Source: Phocaeicola plebeius (GTDB lineage: Bacteria > Bacteroidota > Bacteroidia > Bacteroidales > Bacteroidaceae). From it: a stretch of 51,044 nt of DNA. The stretch spans positions 1-51,044 of the forward strand of contig JALEPZ010000080.1 of NCBI GenBank assembly GCA_022767125.1. The letters are read 5' to 3'. The translations under genes and the position numbers were made by a program. Below, one piece after another: positions 43,661 to 51,044 of the stretch. Positions within the stretch are counted from its first letter, which is position 1, and every line of letters begins with the position of its first letter. The notes below the pieces were generated by a model. It did not search any database. It worked only from the letters and a program-made list of their open reading frames with translations, and was not told the DNA's origin.

Positions 43661-46123
43661 TCATTCCGACTGCCCGCCAACCATCTTAGCGAAAAGCGTA
43701 AAGACCTGTTCAACACTCTTCTTGTCGGCTACCGGAATATGGATGCTGGTTTCTCCCGTAGCCTCATCCGTGCGGACAATGGTGTCAATCAGGTGACGGG
43801 TAGCTTCGGGAGACTGGAGGGTCCGGGCCAGCTGACTGAAGAACGACAAACCTTGCTCCACTAACTGCTGCGGCGAAGAAGGGGCCGTGTCCTCCCTTTC
43901 GACTGTTCCTTCCTCCCTACGCGACTCCTGAGGAAGCTCCACCGCATCCTGTTCTTCGGATACTGTTATCTCCGGTGCATCCTGCTCCTGGAAGGGAAGC
44001 TCCAGCTGGCGGTCGTCCTGTTCCAGTTCGTTCGGCATCACGGTGGAGGCAGTCTCCTCTGTTTCCGGATTTTCACAATAGCTACCCACCACTTCCACAA
44101 TCTGCTTGAACTTGTCATTGCCGACAAAAATGGAATCTTCACCATCGTCGAGCACTCCATTGAACATGTCCTGCTTGAAGCGGAGTTTGCCTATCATCTG
44201 TTCTTCGATGGTTCCTTTGGAGATGATATTGATGACCTGAACGCTGCGGTGTTGCCCCAGGCGGTAGATGCGTCCGATGCGCTGTTCGAGTACAGCCGGG
44301 TTCCACGGAAGATCAAGGTTGATGATCAGCGAAGCGGCCTGCAGATTCAATCCCGTACTGCCCGCATCGGTAGAGAGAAAGACCCTGCACTCGCTGTCGG
44401 TCTGAAAGCGCTGCACCATCCTGCCCCGCTTCTCCGAAGGTACTCCACCATGCAGGTACTCGAAAGCTACATGCCGGTTCTCCAGTTCTTTCGCCAACAG
44501 GCGGGCCATCCGTTCCCATTGGCTGAACACCACCACCTTTCCGTCCGAAGTCAGTATCAGGTCGTCAATGATATTCATCGCCTCGTCTATCTTAACGTCG
44601 TAACGGGTCTTCTGGTCAAGGACATACGTGCTGTCGCTCACCATTCGCATCATGTTCAGGCAGAGCAGCAGCCTGCGACGGTCCACTTCGGAGAGGAAAT
44701 GATGGGTCTTCCACTTATGAATCAGCCGGGCCACTGTCTCCCTATTCTCCTCATGAATGTCCATCTGTTGCTGGGTGACAGGGACGAGCAGGTTCTTGTC
44801 CTGGCGCTCAGGCAACTGCAGACGGACATCACACTTGCGGCGGCGTATCAACCGCTGCCGCACCCGGTCACCGATGGCATTCAAGTGTTGATAGCCCACC
44901 ACTTTCCCCGTCTCGTCGGTCACGATTGACTCTTGACGGAACAAGTAATAGGGTCCCAGACAGTACTGATCGACCAGTTCCATCACCGAGAAAAGTTCCT
45001 CCAACTTGTTTTCCAGCGGAGTACCGGAAAGTGCCACCATATAGCGGGCGTCAATACGGCGGGCAGCGATGGCAATCTGTGTCTGCCAGTTCTTCAGCCG
45101 CTGCACCTCATCCAGAATGACCATATCCGTGTGAAGCCGGCCCAGGGACTTGACATCATTGGCCATGGAATGATAGGAAACAATCTTGAAAGAAGCTGTC
45201 TGTTCATACAACTGCTGACGATGCAGTGCATTCCCTTCCACGATGAGGACATCCGCCCCCGTAAACCGTTCTATCTCACTTTTCCACTGGTATTTCAACG
45301 AAGTGGGACACACCACCAGCACACTGTCTGCCAGATGATGAAGACGGAGTACCTCTGCCGCCGCAATGGCCTGGATGGTCTTTCCCAATCCCATCTCATC
45401 GGCTATCAAGGCACGTCCTTTGACAACGGCAAAACGCACGCCTTCCTTCTGATAGGGATAGAGGGGCACACTCAGCAGCGTGTCCAGCTGTTTGTCATCC
45501 AGTTCCTCTACCATCTGCTGCCGAAAATGGCTTTCCCGCTGTTCCAGCACAAAGTCAAGGGCATCACTGTAACAACGGAAGGTATCACTGATAGAAGACG
45601 CTTCCTGCAGAAATCTCGGAAAAGTCATGCATGCGGCATCCAGCAATACCCCTTGTCGGTCAAAGTACCGCTCGGCCAATGCCTGGAACTCCTCTTTCCG
45701 GTCGCTACCGATGCGGATGCACACCTTCCTGTCATCCCGATAGGAAAGGTAAACCGAAGTATAAGGCGGCACCTCCTTGTATACCTTGAACCTACAGTTC
45801 TTCTTCAGCCACTCCTTCGTGGCTTCCAGGTGTTTGCATGTGCCCAGCCTTGAGGTCTTGAAGTCCATACAAGAGCAATAGTTCCAGGGACTGTCTACAC
45901 CTCGATAGACCACTTTATAAGTCTGTCGGGTCTTGGGATTGCGGACACTGTATTCCCCCGGAAGCAACTGATCATCGACGGCCTCTATGGCATAATTCTC
46001 CTGTTGGGCCATCTGCTTGCGGAGAGCAATCTGCCACTCCTGCAGGGTCATATTGTCAGGTTTCAGTAAGTTGGAAATGCGTTTTTCCGTCTGTTTCTTT
46101 GTTCGGGTCTTCTGTTTCGCCAT
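43661..46123 (-). CDS. SNF2-type helicase with N-terminal SWIM zinc finger
   Basis: This 820-residue SF2 ATPase is a Snf2/RapA-like DNA-dependent motor that remodels protein-DNA complexes. A SWIM zinc finger is at 83-98 (CSC...CKH; Cys83, Cys85, Cys96, His98). Motif I DEMGLGKT is at 242-249, motif II LDEVQ has Asp338-Glu339, and VALSGTPLENKLEE is motif III. The C-terminal helicase half has VVFSQWERM, DAGSTGLNLQAAS and motif VI QRIGRIYRLGQ. The Glu/Gln-rich tail (about 690-770) is low complexity. It is a single gene with its own promoter, and no nuclease or methylase partner is adjacent, so there is no sign of a DISARM- or Septu-like defence set. Its cellular role is unknown. Confidence 0.92.
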   Translation of the reverse strand: MAKQKTRTKKQTEKRISNLLKPDNMTLQEWQIALRKQMAQQENYAIEAVDDQLLPGEYSVRNPKTRQTYKVVYRGVDSPWNYCSCMDFKTSRLGTCKHLEATKEWLKKNCRFKVYKEVPPYTSVYLSYRDDRKVCIRIGSDRKEEFQALAERYFDRQGVLLDAACMTFPRFLQEASSISDTFRCYSDALDFVLEQRESHFRQQMVEELDDKQLDTLLSVPLYPYQKEGVRFAVVKGRALIADEMGLGKTIQAIAAAEVLRLHHLADSVLVVCPTSLKYQWKSEIERFTGADVLIVEGNALHRQQLYEQTASFKIVSYHSMANDVKSLGRLHTDMVILDEVQRLKNWQTQIAIAARRIDARYMVALSGTPLENKLEELFSVMELVDQYCLGPYYLFRQESIVTDETGKVVGYQHLNAIGDRVRQRLIRRRKCDVRLQLPERQDKNLLVPVTQQQMDIHEENRETVARLIHKWKTHHFLSEVDRRRLLLCLNMMRMVSDSTYVLDQKTRYDVKIDEAMNIIDDLILTSDGKVVVFSQWERMARLLAKELENRHVAFEYLHGGVPSEKRGRMVQRFQTDSECRVFLSTDAGSTGLNLQAASLIINLDLPWNPAVLEQRIGRIYRLGQHRSVQVINIISKGTIEEQMIGKLRFKQDMFNGVLDDGEDSIFVGNDKFKQIVEVVGSYCENPETEETASTVMPNELEQDDRQLELPFQEQDAPEITVSEEQDAVELPQESRREEGTVEREDTAPSSPQQLVEQGLSFFSQLARTLQSPEATRHLIDTIVRTDEATGETSIHIPVADKKSVEQVFTLFAKMVGGQSE

Positions 46124-46154
46124 GGTTGGATAGAGTATTTCAGGTTGATAGGGG

Positions 46155-46186
46155 CAAAAGTACGTTTTTCCCGACAGACTTCCAAC
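46155..46186 (-). promoter_or_regulatory. Promoter of the SNF2 helicase gene
   Basis: The - strand reads GTTG (plus 46183-46186), 20 bp, then TACTTTTG (46155-46162), close to the consensus. It lies 32-63 bp before the ATG. Confidence 0.55.
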
Positions 46187-46258
46187 ACATGTACAAAAAA
46201 CTCACACATTTCTTTTCAACCAGGTAGCGAATAGGGCCTCCCCCTTCCTATTGATGGG

Positions 46259-48508
46259 TTATTTCAGAACAACCAGTTCCCCTGCCCGGGTATCCACCTG
46301 CTGCACTTCCCCGCTGTCGGGCAAGACAATGCGGAGCGGGCCTCCCTGCTCGGAGTAGATACGCAGCCGGACAACCTTTCCGTCCTTGCGTTCGGCAGAA
46401 ACGAGGAATCCGCCCATAGCCCGCAGGTTGTGGAACGCCACATCCTTCCAATCGGCAGGAATGGCCGGAAAGACCCGCACGATGCCCGTATGGCTCTGCA
46501 GCAACATTTCCTGAACGCCGGCTGCAAAGGCGAAGTTGCCTTCCAGCGTAAACGGACGGTAGGTGAAGCGCGACTTGCCGGTGCCCGACTGGTCGCCGTT
46601 GACATGGAACGTATTGGGCAGGCAGAAGCACTGTGCAAAGGTCCGCAAGGCATCGGCCGCCTCCTCACCGTTGAACGCACGTGCCTGCATGTTCGCATAC
46701 CAGCTGTAACTGTAGCCGCACCAATAGTCGGGACCATAGTCCTTCAGTTTCTGCAGCGTGGCGCGGATGATGCGCCGGTCCTCTTCCCCATGGCTCCAGT
46801 CTATCAGTCCCAGCGGATGAATGGCCAGCGCATGCGAGAAATGGCGGTGCGAAGCGTTGTAAGGGAAACCCTTTGCAAAGGTCAAGGCCCCTTCCTTATC
46901 CACATCGAAGGCCGGCAACTGCTGTTCGGCTGTCTTCCAGCGGGCACTCTCTGCTTCCAGTTGCAGTTCGTCGGCCAGTTCAGCGGCTGCCCGGAACAGA
47001 AAACGCATCAAGGACAGGTCATAGTTCGTCATGTCGGTGAACCAAGCCTGGAGGGAGTTGTCGAAGATTTCAGGACTGGAACTGTATTCCAACCGGCGTA
47101 CCCCGTCTTCTCCCACCGTCGACTGCTGTTCCAGATAGACGGCCACCTCCTTCAGGAACGGATAAGCCCGTTCTTCTAGGAAACGCCGGTCGGCCGAATA
47201 CTTCCAGTGAAGGTAGAAATGCTGTGCCAGCCAGGCTGCCGTGGTCTGCGACATGGAGTATTGGATCCATCCTCCCATCGGCTCGCCGGTCAGCGTGCAG
47301 ACACCCGGTATGTTCATCCCCTCCGTTTCAAAATACTGGCGGGTAAACTTCTTGTACGTATCCCGCTGGTTCCACAGCGTGTTCAGATAGCCCAGCCCTT
47401 CGGAGAGATGGTTCCCGATGTAGACCGGCCAATAGCTGAGCTGCGTATTCAAGTCATGATGGTAGTCCCCCTTCCAAGGCGGCAAATGCCCGTTGTCGGC
47501 TGTCCATACAGCCTGCAGGGAAATCGGAGTGGAGTTCTCACGGGAAGCGGAACCCAATTTATACATTTCATTGTCATACTGTTTCTGCAGGACCGAGTCC
47601 GGCAAATACACGGCCGACTGTGCCCAGTAGCCGTCCCAATAGGCCCGGTGGGTCTGATAATCTTTGGCGATACCACGGTGCAACGCCTCAGCAGTCACCT
47701 GTTCGGCACGGTCGCTGACCAACGACGACGTCACACTCCACGTACCCAGCAGCGTTTCGCCTTCCTGATGCCAACGGACAGCCACCTCATAGAAATAGTC
47801 CCCATAGCCTTTCTGATGATATACCAGACAGTTATCCTTGGCCTCAATAGTGCCCTGTTCATAGCCCAACCGCTCCAGACTCTGTCCGGTAACTGGACTC
47901 TCTTCGCCCGCCAGGTGGTCCTTCATGTACACCGGAGCATTCAGGACAGGAGCCAACGGAGTCTTCAGGTGCTTGAAAATAAACCATCCCACCGGCTGGT
48001 CAGCCTGTACGAATGTCTGCATCGTAACGCCGTTAGGCCAGTTCACCTCACACAAGGCATTGTTCAGGAACAGACGCACCTGTGAAGGTGTACCCAGCTG
48101 GGCCATCGGGAACTCGATGGCCGCTCCGGGTATTTTCGAAGGAGCTGCATTACGGTTGTACGGATGATCGAACTTCTGCTGCACCGGCAGGTAGTTCTTA
48201 CTGCGGATATGTTGCTTCACCCAGGCAAAGCGGTAGTTGTCGCCCGAAAGGCTGTCATTGGGGCGCAAGTCCCACAGGTCTGTGCGGTCGAGTGAGAAGC
48301 GCAAGGCATCCTCTTTCTGCCAAACGAGCGTCCCCACAGTCGCATTGCCCAAAGGAATCCCTTCGTCCCAACTGTCGGCCAAGGAGTTGAATACCAAATC
48401 GCTTTTGGAAGCACACGTTTCACACAAGTCGGAAGATGGTGTCTGACAGGCCACAAGCCCTGACAGCCCCACCGTCATCAAGAATGTTTTCACTAATCTG
48501 AATTTCAT
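46259..48508 (-). CDS. GH95-like glycoside hydrolase lipoprotein
   Basis: From the ATG at 48508 this is a 749-residue lipoprotein (lipobox GLVAC, Cys21). It has an N-terminal beta-sandwich (about 35-280, DRTDLWDLRPND), an (alpha/alpha)6 barrel (about 300-680) and a C-terminal beta domain. The family fits GH95 (alpha-L-fucosidases/galactosidases): the SPE block with Glu480, RHFSHALAIHPLG near 555, and GNFAFAAGVQEMLLQSH near 657 are all present. However, the usual N-x-N pair reads D352-L-N354 and the usual QIDGNFG reads TLEGNFA (Glu656). Activity on fucosides is therefore uncertain. The in-frame ATG at 48568 was rejected because it adds residues before the signal peptide and lies at the expected transcript start. 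No SusCD pair adjoins it. Confidence 0.78.
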   Translation of the reverse strand: MKFRLVKTFLMTVGLSGLVACQTPSSDLCETCASKSDLVFNSLADSWDEGIPLGNATVGTLVWQKEDALRFSLDRTDLWDLRPNDSLSGDNYRFAWVKQHIRSKNYLPVQQKFDHPYNRNAAPSKIPGAAIEFPMAQLGTPSQVRLFLNNALCEVNWPNGVTMQTFVQADQPVGWFIFKHLKTPLAPVLNAPVYMKDHLAGEESPVTGQSLERLGYEQGTIEAKDNCLVYHQKGYGDYFYEVAVRWHQEGETLLGTWSVTSSLVSDRAEQVTAEALHRGIAKDYQTHRAYWDGYWAQSAVYLPDSVLQKQYDNEMYKLGSASRENSTPISLQAVWTADNGHLPPWKGDYHHDLNTQLSYWPVYIGNHLSEGLGYLNTLWNQRDTYKKFTRQYFETEGMNIPGVCTLTGEPMGGWIQYSMSQTTAAWLAQHFYLHWKYSADRRFLEERAYPFLKEVAVYLEQQSTVGEDGVRRLEYSSSPEIFDNSLQAWFTDMTNYDLSLMRFLFRAAAELADELQLEAESARWKTAEQQLPAFDVDKEGALTFAKGFPYNASHRHFSHALAIHPLGLIDWSHGEEDRRIIRATLQKLKDYGPDYWCGYSYSWYANMQARAFNGEEAADALRTFAQCFCLPNTFHVNGDQSGTGKSRFTYRPFTLEGNFAFAAGVQEMLLQSHTGIVRVFPAIPADWKDVAFHNLRAMGGFLVSAERKDGKVVRLRIYSEQGGPLRIVLPDSGEVQQVDTRAGELVVLK

Positions 48509-48579
48509 GGTCTGTTCATTTAAATTATTTCTACTATATACATGAAGACTGCCATCATAGGCATCCATGGTAACGATTG

Positions 48580-48587
48580 CAAAATTA
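48580..48587 (-). promoter_or_regulatory. Candidate -7 element for the GH95-like gene
   Basis: The - strand reads TAATTTTG about 72 bp before the chosen start. No TTTG at the right spacing was found. The 48588-48738 stretch shows no gene. Confidence 0.4.
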
Positions 48588-48738
48588 GCAGAAATCTCCC
48601 GATAGGAAGTTAGACAATATTCTTCTGATGATGGATTTTCTTCTGATGGGAATAGGTTATCAATTCGTCAAACAACGTAACAGCTGCACTTAGGGTTTTC
48701 CTTGATCCGTACACGCGAGAGGACGGCATTCCCTGTGA

Positions 48739-50512
48739 TTACACCTCCTCGCACACCACCATATCGACACTGCGGTAGATGACGACCACCTTGTGCAGCG
48801 TGGTGGTCTTGACCGAAGTCCGGACAATGTCGCTGGCGGCATACCGGTCCACCTGCGCCTTCGCCTGCTCCAGCAGCTGGGCAATCCGTTCGTCGCTGTC
48901 TGCGGAACGGGCATACTTCAGCTCGATGATGTAGGAATGACACATGTCGCGGTAGTTCTCCAGTAGCGGCAGCAGGAAGATGTCGGCATAGCCGCCCTGG
49001 TTGTCCAGCTCGGATACTGGACGGTAGAACTTGCACCGGCTGGTCAGGGCCAGCGTGAAGCCGTGCACGAACGCCTCGCCCTTCTGGCGGTCGCGCTGAG
49101 AGGCAAAGGTATGCAGCCGTTCGGCTATGTACGCAAAGAACGGACGACAGTCGCCGTCGTAGGCCATCATCTCCTCCTTCTCACGCAGCTCGTATTCGTC
49201 GTAGCACAGCTGGTTGTCGTGGTAGTTGGAGAGCAGATAGGCGAAAATCTGCTCGCGCACCACCTCGTTGGGTATGACGAACCGGGTGTTCCCCCGATGC
49301 GTACCTGCAAAGGTGATCATCCCGAAATAGTAGAGAAGGCTCACGAAGTTGTCGGGGTCAGCGATGCGATCGGCTGGGAAATGCTCCTTGATTTCGCCCG
49401 TGATGTACCCCTGCTGCACCAGACGCTGGATGACGGAAGCGTCGTGCGCGAACTCCTTGTCCTTGCGGATGAACATACGTATCTTCTCGTAGTCGAAGCG
49501 GATGTTCGAGTCGAGCATATTGTCTGGAATCCGGAAACCGCTGCGCTTGTACTTGTCCAGGAAATAGAACACCATGTTGGAATTGTACATCGTTGTCTCC
49601 CCGTAACATCCTGCCGCGAAGCAGTAATTGTCATAGTAGGGCTTCATCACTTCCAACAGCTCGTCCACACTGTGACGATACGGCTCCACCGAGGAATAAT
49701 ACTCCAGCATCCGACGGACTTCTTCTTCCGTAAAGCCAGTCAGCTCATTGAAATTCTCGTCCAACGAATAGTTGGAACCAATGTTGAAGCCGCTGGTCAG
49801 GTCGTCCATCGTCACAGGACTGACCCCCGTAATGAACAGCCGTTCGATGGCCTTGTTCGTCCCGTCCTTGATGACATCGTAGAACTTCCGGATATACCCT
49901 TCGCCGTGTGTCTCCTTGCGGTACTTGTCCAAATGGGAAGGGTCGGAAAGTATCTTGTTCGTGAAGTGGTCGTACTCGTCGATGAACAGGTATATCTTCA
50001 GGCCCAACGACTGGCACAGGTCACAGACATAGTTAAGTTTATCCACGGCAGTAGGCAACTGTTCCAGCTGTTCGACTGTCTGCTCCGGAAGATAGGGCTC
50101 ATACTTCTTACAAAAAAAATAGAAAGAATTCTTGCAATACTTGTCCATTGCCTCCTGGTAGTTGTCCAGATCGGCATGGATGGCGGCGAAGTTCAGTTCC
50201 AGTATCAGGTAGCTGTTCCGCTCCGGTGTGGGATGACTCCCGATGTACAGGCCGCCGAACAGTTCTTCAAACCGGTCCTTCAAATTCATGTCGTAGTAAT
50301 GCGCCAGCATCGACAGTGTCAGCGACTTGCCGAAACGGCGCGGGCGGATGAAGAAGAAGTACTTGTTCGCCTCCTCTATCCGCTCAATGAAACGCGTCTT
50401 GTCTACATAATAGCAGTTGTCCCTGATAGCAGTTGTCCCTGCGCAAATGCCCGAAGTTCATCATCCCATAAGGGATGCGCTTCGGCTTCGTCTTTCCACT
50501 GGTCTGTTCCAT
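48739..50512 (-). pseudogene. AAA-ATPase-like / PD-(D/E)XK nuclease-like protein, broken by a 16-bp duplication
   Basis: This looks like the family common in Bacteroidales that pairs an AAA-ATPase-like N-terminal half with a C-terminal PD-(D/E)XK (DUF1703-type) half. From the ATG at 50512 the frame begins MEQTSGKTKPKRIPYGMMNF, then hits an exact 16-bp tandem repeat (50410-50441) that shifts it. Removing one copy gives 585 residues with Walker A RPRRFGKS at 51-58, LKIYLFIDEYDHF as Walker B, FITGVSPV, and the nuclease motif (ADIFLLP then IIELKYA, with Asp and Glu-x-Lys present). As it stands, translation from an internal ATG at 50310 would give a 523-residue protein without Walker A. The catalytic C terminus looks intact, so the break is probably recent. 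Confidence 0.8.
50410..50441. repeat. Exact 16-bp tandem duplication
   Basis: ATAGCAGTTGTCCCTG occurs twice, at 50410-50425 and 50426-50441, without mismatch. Sixteen is not a multiple of three, so one extra copy shifts the frame of the ATPase gene after residue 29 (DNCY). Loss of a copy by slippage would restore it. Confidence 0.95.
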
Positions 50513-50534
50513 AGTTCTCTTCGTTTTTATCCGG

Positions 50535-50582
50535 TTCCGGCTTTCTGCCGGAAACAAAGGTAGGATTACCTTAATTCCGCAA
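50535..50582 (-). promoter_or_regulatory. Candidate promoter and start-site hairpin of the ATPase-like gene
   Basis: The - strand has TACCTTTG (plus 50555-50562), with a GTTG 17 bp upstream (plus 50579-50582 region). A perfect hairpin TTCCGGC/GCCGGAA (50535-50553) lies at the predicted transcript start. A 5' hairpin here would be the first thing transcribed. Confidence 0.5.
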
Positions 50583-50610
50583 CACTATTACAAATACAAC
50601 TTTTTAAGTA

Positions 50611-50635
50611 CCTGAGCAACAAAAAGTTGCTCAGG
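50611..50635. terminator. Hairpin at the edge of the IS1380-like fragment
   Basis: CCTGAGCAAC (50611-50620) and GTTGCTCAGG (50626-50635) form a perfect 10-bp stem with an AAAAA loop. It lies 70 bp before the IS1380-like start codon. It may block transcription entering the element, or mark the element's end. The exact terminal inverted repeat could not be confirmed. Confidence 0.6.
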
Positions 50636-50704
50636 ATTTTGCCATGTCAGATTTTTCACCTATCTTAGTGTAGCAAATCAAAATATGTATCAAACCCGAC
50701 AGAC

Positions 50705-50770
50705 ATGGTAAAGGTAGCAATAAAATCCGAGAAACTCACTCCTTTTGGAGGAATATTTTCAATTATGGAC
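50705..50770 (+). pseudogene. IS1380-family transposase, N-terminal fragment
   Basis: The 22 residues begin MVKVAIKSEKLTPFGGIF, which I recognise as the conserved start of Bacteroides IS1380-type transposases. After IFSIMD the frame stays open to 51034 but encodes a Phe-rich sequence unlike a transposase. The gene is cut at about 50770. Confidence 0.6.
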
Positions 50771-50892
50771 ACGGCTCTTTCATTTAAGGAGAAAAAGATG
50801 ACAAAAGCTCCCTTACCCGATTCAGTGCGAATTGGGCAAGTTTCCTTGGCTGTATTTCAGACAGTTATCTTTTTCTTAAAATCAAACTTTTT

Positions 50893-51044
50893 TCATTTTT
50901 GGGCTAAAAATCGTATCAATAGGGTAAAGCTCTTCGAGATATGTCTCATCAGTTCGGCAAAGCCTTTTTTCTTGTCGGCCTTCTTTCTGCGCCGTCCTTT
51001 CCATGCGGAAAATATGGTGCAGACTATCCTTTGAATGGTGTCAA
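50893..51044 (-). CDS. Partial transposase-like C terminus (continues beyond the window)
   Basis: The - strand is open from the window edge to a TGA at 50893-50895, giving 49 residues. The segment includes FSAWKGRRRKKADKKKGF and ends SKSFTLLIRFLAQK. The basic, helical character resembles the C-terminal tail of IS transposases, but I cannot assign the family. The start lies outside the window. Confidence 0.4.
   Translation of the reverse strand, partial: DTIQRIVCTIFSAWKGRRRKKADKKKGFAELMRHISKSFTLLIRFLAQK

Larger units (their letters stand above)
50611..51044. mobile_element. Remains of nested insertion sequences (runs off the window)
   Basis: An IS1380-type transposase start (50705-50770, +) stops being transposase-like after 22 codons. 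Another transposase-like C terminus, on the - strand, begins beyond it and continues past the window end. The simplest reading is that a second IS inserted into, or recombined with, an IS1380 element. The far ends, inverted repeats and target duplication lie outside or could not be fixed. Confidence 0.55.

Noticed and set aside
43661..48508. Helicase plus neighbour as an antiviral defence system
   Set aside because: The next gene is a glycosidase lipoprotein with its own promoter, and no partner nuclease or methylase is present.

Overview
The window is chromosomal DNA from a member of the Bacteroidales, most likely the Bacteroides/Phocaeicola group. The grounds are a SusC/SusD pair, Bacteroidetes-type promoters (TTTG, about 20 bp, TAnnTTTG), fimbrillin-like and DUF4988 surface lipoproteins, a periplasmic-propeller regulator with a C-terminal AraC domain, and the start of an IS1380-type transposase. 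Species cannot be decided from the sequence alone.

Layout. 1-500: three tandem tRNA-Val(TAC) genes (the first cut by the window edge), a terminator and a dispersed repeat. 0.5-5 kb: divergent trpS (-) and carB (+). 5-10 kb: an orphan susC-susD pair (-) whose susC carries a G8 tract near its 5' end. 10.2-12.8 kb: a + strand cluster of a glutaredoxin-like protein, two paralogous four-cysteine mini-proteins, glycerate kinase and a HAD phosphatase. 12.8-28.5 kb: an 11-gene - strand housekeeping cluster in the order rimP-nusA-infB-cvpA-sufBCDS-rnhB-sbcD-sbcC, with a near-consensus promoter before rimP. It joins translation/transcription factors, Fe-S assembly and DNA maintenance.

28.8-34.9 kb: an exported S9 peptidase, then a membrane-spanning regulator built as propeller - Y_Y_Y - one TM helix - AraC HTH, with no histidine kinase or receiver domain. 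34.8-37.8 kb: a - strand operon lrgA-lrgB-DUF2156-GNAT, divergent from pta-ackA (38-40.3 kb). This pairs a putative pyruvate/holin-like LrgAB system with the acetate overflow pathway.

40.3-43.7 kb looks like an accessory patch. It holds a fimbrillin-like lipoprotein, a small Dabb-domain protein, a possible gene remnant, and a collagen-repeat DUF4988 lipoprotein broken by a frameshift in its Gly-X-Y tract. Just upstream lies a multi-hairpin palindrome of about 120-190 bp. 43.7-48.5 kb: a SWIM-SNF2 helicase and a lipoprotein GH95-like glycosidase with altered catalytic motifs. 48.7-50.5 kb: an AAA-ATPase-like/PD-(D/E)XK gene broken by an exact 16-bp tandem duplication. 50.6 kb to the end: the remains of one IS joined to a second IS that runs out of the window.

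No CRISPR array, phage module or complete new defence system is visible. The most unusual items are the kinase-less transmembrane regulator, the 43.2-kb palindrome next to a frameshifted surface lipoprotein, the duplication-inactivated ATPase, the paired Cys4 mini-proteins, and a dispersed hairpin repeat present two to three times in the window. No similarity search could be run, so family assignments rest on motifs read directly from the translations.
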